DNA of 64,000 nt from assembly GCA_904377845.1 (NCBI GenBank), contig CAJFGR010000019.1:1-64000 (forward strand), written 5' to 3'. Positions 48,561-61,200 of the stretch are shown here, one piece after another. The stretch is from an uncultured Ruminococcus sp. Lineage in GTDB: Bacteria > Bacillota > Clostridia > Lachnospirales > Lachnospiraceae. The notes beneath the pieces were generated by a model, which saw only the letters and a list, made by a program, of their open reading frames with translations, was not told the DNA's origin and did no database searches. Made by a program: the position numbers and the translations under genes. Each line of letters starts with the position of its first letter. Position 1 is the first letter of the stretch.

Positions 48561-48585
48561 ATTTTGACGGTGATTATATTAGAAT
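48557..48585 (+). promoter_or_regulatory. Promoter of ireB-ruvX-DUF1292-fur
   Basis: TTGAAT (48557-48562), 17 bases, TAGAAT (48580-48585). Confidence 0.55.
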
Positions 48586-48637
48586 TGTAAATAGGGATTT
48601 TATGTAATTTGAGAATACTGAGAAGGAGGAAGATACG

Positions 48638-48901
48638 ATGAGTGATCTTAGCAATACACAATTCTTTCAGGTAGAGCCGGGTCCGCAGATCTCAGCAAAA
48701 GATATTCTCGAGATCGTGTTCAAGGCTCTGAAAGAAAAAGGATACAACCCGGTCAACCAGATTGTCGGATATATTATGTCAGGTGATCCTACTTACATTA
48801 CCAGCTATAACGGAGCGAGAAGTCTTGTTATGAAAGTCGAGAGGGACGAACTGGTTGAAGAGCTTTTAAAAGCGTATATTGAACACAACTCATGGGAATA
48901 A
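48638..48901 (+). CDS. ireB: IreB family regulatory phosphoprotein
   Basis: An 87-residue UPF0297/IreB protein. In enterococci IreB is a substrate of the IreK kinase and affects cephalosporin resistance. KGYNPVNQIVGYIMSGDPTYITSYNGARSL is the family core (residues about 35-64), given here only in part by position. AGGAGGAAGATACG precedes the ATG. First of the common clostridial order ireB-ruvX-DUF1292. Confidence 0.93.
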   Translation: MSDLSNTQFFQVEPGPQISAKDILEIVFKALKEKGYNPVNQIVGYIMSGDPTYITSYNGARSLVMKVERDELVEELLKAYIEHNSWE

Positions 48902-48907
48902 TCTGTT

Positions 48908-49375
48908 ATGAGGATTATGGGACTTGACTATGGCACAAAAACTGTGGGAGTGGCGATAAGCGATCCGCTGGGGATTACGGCCCAGGCCATAGAGACAATC
49001 AGCCGTAAAGAGGAAAACAAGCTGAGAAGAACCTGCGCCCGTATTGAAGAATTAATCGGGAAATACGGGGTAGAGAAGATTGTTCTCGGATTTCCGAAAC
49101 ATATGAACAATGATATCGGGGAGCGCGCGGAAAAGTCACTTGAGTTTAAAGATATGCTTCACAGGCGGACAGGTCTTGAGGTCATTATGTGGGATGAGAG
49201 ACTTACTACTGTGGAGGCAGAGAGGACTTTGATCGAAAGCGGAGTCAGAAGAGAGAACCGCAAGAAACATATCGATCAGATCGCGGCAGTTTTTATCCTG
49301 CAGGGGTATCTTGACCATCTGTATATGAAAGCAGGTACAGGGGAAGCGGCAGGAGAACAGCAGGCAGGAGAATGA
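48908..49375 (+). CDS. ruvX: Pre-16S rRNA nuclease RuvX/YqgF
   Basis: A 155-residue RNase H-fold nuclease of the YqgF family, acting in 16S rRNA 5' maturation. [18 protein letters not shown] carries the first catalytic Asp, [16 protein letters not shown] the second motif, and [12 protein letters not shown] the third. Six bases from ireB. Confidence 0.94.
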   Translation: MRIMGLDYGTKTVGVAISDPLGITAQAIETISRKEENKLRRTCARIEELIGKYGVEKIVLGFPKHMNNDIGERAEKSLEFKDMLHRRTGLEVIMWDERLTTVEAERTLIESGVRRENRKKHIDQIAAVFILQGYLDHLYMKAGTGEAAGEQQAGE

Positions 49376-49394
49376 TGATAAGGGGGCATTTTTT

Positions 49395-49655
49395 ATGGAA
49401 AAAGTAAGATTTGCTTTCGCAGACGGAAATGGGGAAGATGAATTTTTCGTTCTTGAAGAGACTATGATCAACGGAAGCGTGTACATACTCGTTACAGATT
49501 CCGAAGAAGATGATGCAGAGTGCCTGATTCTGAAAGAGACAGACCGAAGAGGCGAGGGAGACTGTGTCTATGAGATTGTTGAGGACGAGACAGAACTTCT
49601 GGCAGTTTCAAAAGTTTTTGAAGAACTGCTGGAGGATGTGAATATAGAAATGTAA
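49395..49655 (+). CDS. DUF1292 domain-containing protein
   Basis: A small acidic protein of 86 residues, with EDEFFVLEETMINGSVYILV and EDDAECLILKE as the family core. Role unknown. Conserved position after ruvX and before Fur in Firmicutes supports it as a real gene. Confidence 0.9.
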   Translation: MEKVRFAFADGNGEDEFFVLEETMINGSVYILVTDSEEDDAECLILKETDRRGEGDCVYEIVEDETELLAVSKVFEELLEDVNIEM

Positions 49656-49711
49656 GGCATTTACAGCCTTTACAATAGATCTATTTACTGCGGGGAGACG
49701 AAAGAACGCGG

Positions 49712-50176
49712 ATGGAACAGCAGAAAAAAACAGAGGAACTGCTCAAACAGAGACTGAAGGAAAAGGGATTGAAAGTTACGCATCAGCGTATCCTGGTTCT
49801 CTCAGTGCTTGAGCAGAACAGCGGCGTGCATATGACTGCAGAAGAAATCTATGATCTGGTGTCAAGGGATTATCCTGAGATCGGACTGGCAACGGTATAC
49901 CGTACACTGCAGCTTCTGTGGGATATGCAGCTTGTGGACAGGATCAATCTGGATGACGGATGTGTGCGGTATGAGATCGGCCACCTGTTAAGAGGGGACA
50001 CACAGCATAACCATCATCATCTGATATGCAGAAAGTGTAATAAGGTAATTCCTTTCACGGATGACCTTCTGGATGACCTGGAGCATCATATCGAGAAAAT
50101 CACAGGATTTCATGTCCTGGATCATGAACTGAAGTTCTACGGCTTATGCAGGGAATGCATGGAAAAAGAGAAATAA
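49712..50176 (+). CDS. Fur family transcriptional regulator
   Basis: A 154-residue metal-dependent repressor. The winged helix covers 15-85 (LKVTHQRILVLSVLEQ, TVYRTLQLLWDM). Metal-binding residues are seen in HNHHHLICRKCNKVI, GFHVLDHELKFYG and the second CxxC in LCRECMEK. It is Fur-like; PerR or Zur functions cannot be excluded by eye. A Fur-type box lies upstream of pflB at 22389. The ribosome site (GGGGAGACG) is weak and distant. Confidence 0.92.
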   Translation: MEQQKKTEELLKQRLKEKGLKVTHQRILVLSVLEQNSGVHMTAEEIYDLVSRDYPEIGLATVYRTLQLLWDMQLVDRINLDDGCVRYEIGHLLRGDTQHNHHHLICRKCNKVIPFTDDLLDDLEHHIEKITGFHVLDHELKFYGLCRECMEKEK

Positions 50177-50268
50177 CTGTCTTTTGAGAAAGCAGCCTGA
50201 GCACACTGCTGTTCTTTTGGCGCCCGGAAGTAATGTGATACATAAATCATAATGGAGGTGCTTATTTT

Positions 50269-51939
50269 TTGAAAAAAGAAAAAAAAGGAAAATTGCGTAT
50301 CATACCGCTCGGTGGACTGGAACAGATCGGTATGAACATTACTGCCTTTGAGTATGAGGACAGTATTGTTGTAGTGGACTGCGGCCTGGCCTTCCCGGAA
50401 GATGATATGCTGGGAATTGATCTTGTGATCCCGGATGTGACTTACCTGAAGGATAATGCGTCCAAGGTAAAAGGGTTTGTTATCACCCATGGCCATGAGG
50501 ATCATATCGGGGCGCTGCCCTATGTGCTCAAAGAGATCAATCTGCCGATTTACACTACGAAACTTACGATGGGTATTATTGAAAATAAATTAAAGGAACA
50601 TAATCTTCTGCGCAGCACAAGGCGCAAAGTGGTTCAGCATGGGCAGTCCATCAATCTGGGCAAATTCCGGATCGAATTTATTAAAACAAACCACAGTATC
50701 CAGGATGCGTCTGCCCTGGCGATCTATTCGCCTGCGGGAGTTGTTGTTCATACAGGAGATTTTAAAGTAGATTACACTCCGGTATTCGGCGATGCAATCG
50801 ATCTCCAGAGATTTGCTGAGATCGGAAAGAAGGGTGTACTCGCACTGATGTCCGACAGTACCAATGCAGAGAGAAAAGGATTTACCCAGTCCGAGCGCAC
50901 TGTGGGAATTACGTTTGACCACATTTTTGCAGAGCATCAGAACACAAGACTGATCATCGCCACATTTGCATCGAATGTAGACCGTGTGCAGCAGATTATC
51001 AACTCAGCATACAAATACAGAAGAAAAGTTGTTGTGGAAGGACGGAGTATGGTAAATATTATCTCTACTGCGTCTGAGCTTGGATATTTGAATGTGCCGG
51101 ACAACACGCTGATCGAGATTGATGAGATGAAAAACTACCCGCCGGAAAAGATGGTGCTTATTACAACGGGCAGCCAGGGAGAATCCATGGCGGCACTTTC
51201 AAGAATGGCTGCGGATGTACACCGCAAGGTTACGATTCAGCCGAATGATACGATTATCTTCAGTTCCAATCCTATCCCTGGAAATGAGAAATCTGTATCT
51301 CGTGTGATCAACGAGCTTTCTGCAAAGGGCGCGGAGGTAATCTTCCAGGATACTCATGTATCGGGCCATGCCTGTCAGGAAGAACTGAAACTGATCTATT
51401 CTCTCGTAAAACCGAAATATGCGATTCCGGTGCACGGTGAGTACCGGCATCTGAAAGCAAACGCCCAGGTGGCAAAATCTCTCGGTATACCGAAAGAAAA
51501 TGTTTTTATTATCCAGTCAGGCGATGTGCTTGAACTCGATGACGAGTCTGCAAAAGTTGTGGACAAGGTACACACAGGCGCTGTACTCGTGGACGGCCTG
51601 GGAGTCGGCGATGTGGGAAATATCGTGCTCAGAGACCGCCAGCATCTGGCAGAGGACGGAATTATCATTGTGGTTCTTACCCTGGAGCGCAGAACAAACC
51701 GCCTGCTTGCAGGGCCGGACATTGTGTCACGTGGTTTTGTATATGTCAGAGAATCAGAACAGCTCATGGAAGATGCGAGAAAAGCAGTGTCGGATGCGCT
51801 TGATAAATGTTTGAGCGGCCGCCATACGGACTGGAACAAGATCAAGCTTACGATCCGTGATGCGATGAATGATTACATCTGGAAGAAAACCAAGAGAAGA
51901 CCGATGGTAATTCCGATCATCATGGATGTGGACGTCTAG
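50269..51939 (+). CDS. rnj: Ribonuclease J
   Basis: A 556-residue metallo-beta-lactamase/beta-CASP RNase for RNA decay and maturation. The zinc site is HGHEDHIGALPY, with VHTGDFKVD, SDSTNAERKGFTQSE, DTHVSGHACQEELK and IPVHGEYRHLKANA for beta-CASP motifs. It starts with TTG at 50269, eight bases after GGAGGTG; no ATG fits. It is followed by a gap of 130 bases with no visible terminator. Confidence 0.94.
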   Translation: MKKEKKGKLRIIPLGGLEQIGMNITAFEYEDSIVVVDCGLAFPEDDMLGIDLVIPDVTYLKDNASKVKGFVITHGHEDHIGALPYVLKEINLPIYTTKLTMGIIENKLKEHNLLRSTRRKVVQHGQSINLGKFRIEFIKTNHSIQDASALAIYSPAGVVVHTGDFKVDYTPVFGDAIDLQRFAEIGKKGVLALMSDSTNAERKGFTQSERTVGITFDHIFAEHQNTRLIIATFASNVDRVQQIINSAYKYRRKVVVEGRSMVNIISTASELGYLNVPDNTLIEIDEMKNYPPEKMVLITTGSQGESMAALSRMAADVHRKVTIQPNDTIIFSSNPIPGNEKSVSRVINELSAKGAEVIFQDTHVSGHACQEELKLIYSLVKPKYAIPVHGEYRHLKANAQVAKSLGIPKENVFIIQSGDVLELDDESAKVVDKVHTGAVLVDGLGVGDVGNIVLRDRQHLAEDGIIIVVLTLERRTNRLLAGPDIVSRGFVYVRESEQLMEDARKAVSDALDKCLSGRHTDWNKIKLTIRDAMNDYIWKKTKRRPMVIPIIMDVDV

Positions 51940-52073
51940 TGCCGGATCAGGTGCAGAGACGGATCATGCAGAGGTATGCGGCAAATCTGTATGCTGCACA
52001 AACAAATATGGAAACAAATCAGATGCACAGGGGATGTTCTCTGTGCATCTGTGTCGGATAAGGGTAAGAATTT

Positions 52074-52724
52074 ATGATAGTAGATGAGCGCATTGTTACA
52101 TTTATTAATTCGCTGGACACGAAGAACAGTGAAATACTGGAGAAGATAGAGAGCGAGGCAAGAGCAGCAGACGTACCGATCATACGAAGAGAGATGCAGA
52201 GCTTCCTTAAAATTCTTTTGATGCTGAAAAAGCCTGCACGTGTGCTGGAGGTTGGCGCTGCCGTGGGATTTTCTGCACTGCTGATGAGTGAATATGTGCC
52301 GGAAGAATGCCGGATTACGACAATTGAAAATTATGAGAAGAGAATTCCCATTGCCCGGGAGAATTTCCGCCGTGCGGGGAAAGAAGAGCAGATCGATCTC
52401 ATTGAAGGTGATGCCGCTGAAGTCCTGAAGAAACTGAAAGGGCCCTATGACTTTATCTTTATGGATGCCGCAAAAGGACAGTACATCCATTATCTTCCGG
52501 ATATACTCCGGCTCCTGCCGCCCGGGGGCTGCCTTGTCTCTGATAATGTAATGCAGGACGGAGATGTGATCGAATCAAGGTTTGCTGTCGAGCGCAGAAA
52601 CCGGACGATCCATGCCCGTATGAGAGAATACCTTTATGAACTGAAACACAATGATGAGCTCACGACTTCGATCATCCCTCTGGGAGACGGTGTTGCAGTG
52701 AGTATTAAAAAGGAAAGGATATGA
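52074..52724 (+). CDS. Class I SAM O-methyltransferase (TrmR-like)
   Basis: A 216-residue O-methyltransferase with motif I RVLEVGAAVGFSALLMSEY and DFIFMDAAKGQY. In B. subtilis, TrmR beside U32 proteins TrhP1/TrhP2 makes 5-methoxyuridine at tRNA position 34; here the next gene, three bases on, is a U32 protein, so the same role is likely. Ribosome site is weak (AAGGGTAAG). Confidence 0.88.
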   Translation: MIVDERIVTFINSLDTKNSEILEKIESEARAADVPIIRREMQSFLKILLMLKKPARVLEVGAAVGFSALLMSEYVPEECRITTIENYEKRIPIARENFRRAGKEEQIDLIEGDAAEVLKKLKGPYDFIFMDAAKGQYIHYLPDILRLLPPGGCLVSDNVMQDGDVIESRFAVERRNRTIHARMREYLYELKHNDELTTSIIPLGDGVAVSIKKERI

Positions 52725-52727
52725 AAA

Positions 52728-57400
<4,673 letters not shown>

Positions 57401-57429
57401 AAGTTTTCCTCCTTTTCCGGCCAGGTAAT

Positions 57430-57496
57430 AAAAAAGACCAAGACAAAAGGTACACTTATAGACTACTATAGAATGTTCCTTGTTGATCTTGGTCTT
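57430..57496 (-). terminator. LicT-controlled leader terminator
   Basis: On the minus strand AAGACCAAGA (57496-57487) pairs with TCTTGGTCTT (57443-57434), followed by TTTTTT. Its 5' arm overlaps the end of the RAT element, so an antiterminator bound to the RAT would prevent this hairpin. Confidence 0.8.
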
Positions 57497-57519
57497 GCCT
57501 GCATTACCAGTAACAGCCG
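57491..57519 (-). promoter_or_regulatory. RAT (ribonucleic antiterminator) of LicT/BglG type
   Basis: The minus strand reads GGCTGTTACTG, five bases, GCAGGCAAGACC, a near-perfect match to the BglG-family RAT consensus (GGATTGTTACTG...GCAGGCAAAACC). It lies upstream of the terminator and of the EIIBCA gene. Confidence 0.85.
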
Positions 57520-57619
57520 CTGCTATTATTTTTACAAAGTCTTTCTAGCAGACCTGTCAGAAAAATGCAAGGTATATTCTACATAAAATTCCTGCATTTT
57601 GGTTTTGCTTCCGGTTTGA

Positions 57620-58126
57620 TCAAAAAGGCTGAAATTTGCTTTTCACACGTTCCAGCTCTATCGCCTGTTTCCCTGACAGATGTTCTATCTCCATCTCCAG
57701 CATACACAGCGGCTTCCACTCCCTTTCGATGGCTTTCTCCCGGTTTTCGTCTGTGTCATCAGGTGAATATTTAAGCGCCAGTTTTTCGATAGCGGAGCGT
57801 TTCTCCGTGTCATCTTCTGCAATATGTATCCTGCCAAAGGCGATAACGCTGCGGAAGTATGTGGTATATTCTTCCGGTACGATCTGGTCCTGGTCGATGA
57901 CACAGAATGAAGCTTTGTCATTTTTTAGTACAGCATCGATTTTATGACCGCTTTTTGCACTGTGGAACCAGAGTTTCTCTCCGTCGTAGACATAGCTTAT
58001 GGGCACTGTGTAGGGGTAACCGTCATCCCCGTGGAGAGCCAGAACTCCTGATGTTCCATCATATAAGATACGTTCACATTCTTCTTTTGATAATTTCTGC
58101 TTTTTTCTGCGCATTTCACGAAACAT
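57620..58126 (-). CDS. Pyridoxamine 5'-phosphate oxidase-family (NimA-like) flavoprotein
   Basis: A 168-residue split-barrel FMN-binding protein. It begins MFREMRRKKQKLSKEECERIL and has VLALHGDDGYPYTVPISYVYDGEKLWFHSAKSGHK, the NimA/nitroimidazole-resistance-like pattern. Reaction unknown; the family includes nitroreductase-like and heme-binding proteins. Its minus-strand start lies behind GGAGG (plus CCTCC at 58134-58138). Confidence 0.88.
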   Translation of the reverse strand: MFREMRRKKQKLSKEECERILYDGTSGVLALHGDDGYPYTVPISYVYDGEKLWFHSAKSGHKIDAVLKNDKASFCVIDQDQIVPEEYTTYFRSVIAFGRIHIAEDDTEKRSAIEKLALKYSPDDTDENREKAIEREWKPLCMLEMEIEHLSGKQAIELERVKSKFQPF

Positions 58127-58153
58127 AGTATTTCCTCCATTGTTCTGAATTGG

Positions 58154-58181
58154 TTGATTACGGATTTATTTCCAATAATAT
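58154..58181 (+). promoter_or_regulatory. Promoter of the giant protease gene
   Basis: TTGATT (58154-58159), 16-base spacer, TAATAT (58176-58181). Transcription would begin close to 58188, which disfavours the in-frame ATG at 58198 as start. Confidence 0.5.
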
Positions 58182-58254
58182 CATATTGTACACAAAAATG
58201 AAAACCGATACAATCAGTCCGGATAACGTAAAGCAGAAAGGACTGAAACAGAGA

Positions 58255-61200
58255 ATGAGAAAAGTAAGAGCCTTGCTGGCAGCGGTACTGGTGTGCGGAC
58301 TCTTATTAAAAGGCGCGGATGTATTCGGAGCGGACATTCCGAAAATACAGGTGTCCTCCGGGACGACAGAAGCGGCGCCCGGAGAGAAAATTACACTTAC
58401 ATTTTCGCTTGCCGGCTATGATGATATTCAGGAGGGAATCTACGCGCTGAAAGCAACTATTGAATACGATCCAGATATATTTGAGGCTGTGGAGGAGCCG
58501 GATTTTGAGACATTGTCCGGCTGGGAACAGCTTCAGTATAATGCCGATAACGGGCAGTTTGCAGTGATCAATAAAAGCGGGAGCGTGAAGAACGAAGACG
58601 CGTTCCGGCTGACGCTGACAGCAAAGGCCCAGGCTGAAATAAAAGAGACGACAATTCTGCTAAAGGGCATCTCCGTATCTGAAGGAAAAGAAGATATTTT
58701 CCTGAAGGATACTGAATTTCAAATGACAGTGAATTCAGATGAACAGCCGGAGAACGGCGGCGGGGAGGGCGTGCTGGAAGACCCGGATGAAACGCCGGAG
58801 GATTCGGATAAAGAGACGGAAATCCCGGAAGAAAATTCGGAGGAGACACTGGATGGAGCGGATGCAGATCGTGAGGATTCAGCGGAGCTGCCTTCGGAAC
58901 AGCAGTCCGAGGAAAAGCAGAGTATACAGACAGGTAACACTGACGTCGGGATAATCTTTTTTATTATGATGCTGCTGGTTTCTCTATCGATATTGGGAGG
59001 AATCCTAATTACCAGGACAAGAAAGAAAAAACAGAATAAGAATGGCCCTAAGTTACTTGCCGGGCTGATCCTCTGCAGTGTGCTTGCCGTATCGGCGGGC
59101 GTCCGAACGGAGGCGGCAGCAGAAAAGGGCGATGTAGACGGAAACGGGAATATAGATTATACAGATGTGGAACTGATTCAGAGGCATCTGATCGAACTGC
59201 AGCTTCTCGAGCAGGACGCACAGGAACCGGCGGATATCAATGATGATGGGCAGCTTACAGTGACTGACTTGGCGCTTCTCGTCCATAGGATAGAAAATCC
59301 GCCGGAATCTGAGAACCCATCAGGGCCGTCAGAACCTGAGAAGCCTTCAGACCCGGAGGAGGAGATACAGGAGGCCATTGAGCTGAAGGATGTCACAGAT
59401 ACAACTCTGTATTATAGCGGAGACGGAAAGACAGAAGAAATAGACATACTGGATATTACAAAAGGGCTTCCGAAAGATCCGGAGAATTACTTTGCAGTGA
59501 TCGGGATGGAGAGTCTGCCGGATCTTTATACGGGGATTTCGGAGTTCAGACAGGAGAAAAGCGGAACAGTTTCGGCGGTGATCGATCAGGCGGATGTGAT
59601 CCGGTATGATGCTGACGGAAATCGCATAGAAGAGTATGCTTTTCCGGTCGCTTACAGAGATAAAGAAGGTGAGCATCCTCTGATCAAGAGCGCTCAGGAG
59701 CTGTTTGATAAGATGGCCGCTGATTCGAAGGGAACATTTGAGCTTACGGAGGATCTGGACGCTTCGGGGATTTCTGCGGACGCGCCTGCGGTCGCAGGCA
59801 CATTTACCGGGGAGCTGGATGGAAACGGCTTTCGGATACGGAACCTGCCGACTTCATTATTCGGCACGCTGAGCGGGGCGCATATCCATGACCTTGTGAT
59901 CGAGGATGCGGCGGTCACTGCACAGAGAAGCGGAATCCTTGCCAATTTTATCCAGAGACAGTCCATTGTGGAAAATGTTTTCATTGTAGATTCGTCAGTG
60001 TCAAACAGTGTGGATGAGATGGGAGCTTTTGCGGGTAAACTTTCGGACTCGACGATACGCAGAAGTGCCTCTGTCAATGTTTCGTTAAGAGGACTGGTGG
60101 CGGTCGGCGGAATCGTTGGCAGGACGGAGGCGGGAGCTCTTATCGAAGACTGCTATGTTACAGGCAAGGTGCAGGGAACTTACGACCACCCCAGCCTTGG
60201 AGCCAGAACAGGAGGAATCACCGGCTGGCACGGAGGAGGAAAGATCAGCCGCTGTTATACGAATGCGGAGATCATTGCTCCGGCGAAAAAAGGAAACGGA
60301 GGCATTATCGGCGGACCGAATACGGGAAGTCCGGTGATTGAGTACAGTCTGAGTATGAGCACAGGAGCGGGCTACCGGATTGCAGGATTCGACGTTCTGA
60401 ACGGCGTGAAAGAAGTATATGAGTATTCCGGTTCCGGCAGTTCAACAAATGTGACAGAAGCCAATGGAAACAATGTAAAAGAAACAGATGCGGTTTTTGA
60501 TCGGACATTTTATGAGGATATCCTCGGGTTTGACGGAAAAGTCTGGGATCTGGATGGGCTTGCCCTTAAGAAGCTTCCGATACTTTCAGATTCTCCTGTC
60601 GAGGACAACAGTTACGGAATCCCTTCCTATAGTGAAGTGAAAGACCACGAAGACTATCAGGCAGAGAGAGAGACGGCTTATGCCAATATGGCGGAAATCA
60701 TGCCGTTCGCAGACACCGCGCTGTGGGTGGAATATGGAAACGGGCTGTCCGCATCAGATGCCCTTGCAGTTAAAAAGATCAAATATGTACTTCCCCTTGA
60801 TGAGCAGGGGGCGTATGTGGCGGGAATCCACAGGGAAAGCACAGACAGAGCTGTCAAAGTGCGGGTTGTATTTGAAGATGATACGAGGCAGGAATATTCC
60901 CTTACTGAAGCAAAATTAGTGGGAAATATCGTGGCGTCTTACGGAATCGAAGGGCAGCAGTTCCCTTATCAGTTCCATAATTATGCGGCGGCTTTCAATG
61001 AGAGTGTCCTATCCGGTCTGACGGCGCTGGCTTCTGCGTATGACTATAATACAGAAATAGCCGGAATCACGCAGGAGGATGAGAGCCGGCTGTATACGGA
61101 CTATTATAATGAGAGTGTAAAGGGAAAACTGGAGCGTGTGCTGGCGGATCTGTTCACTTCTCAGGAGCGGTATCCGTCCTATTGCGCACACCCGGCTGTG

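Noticed and set aside
58198-58254. ATG at 58198 as start of the giant gene
   Set aside because: In frame, but it has no ribosome site and lies only about ten bases after the predicted transcription start.
59042-59070. ATG at 59042 as the start of a separate protease gene
   Set aside because: It is in another frame (mod 3 = 2) and meets a stop after eight codons; the dockerin frame has no start there.
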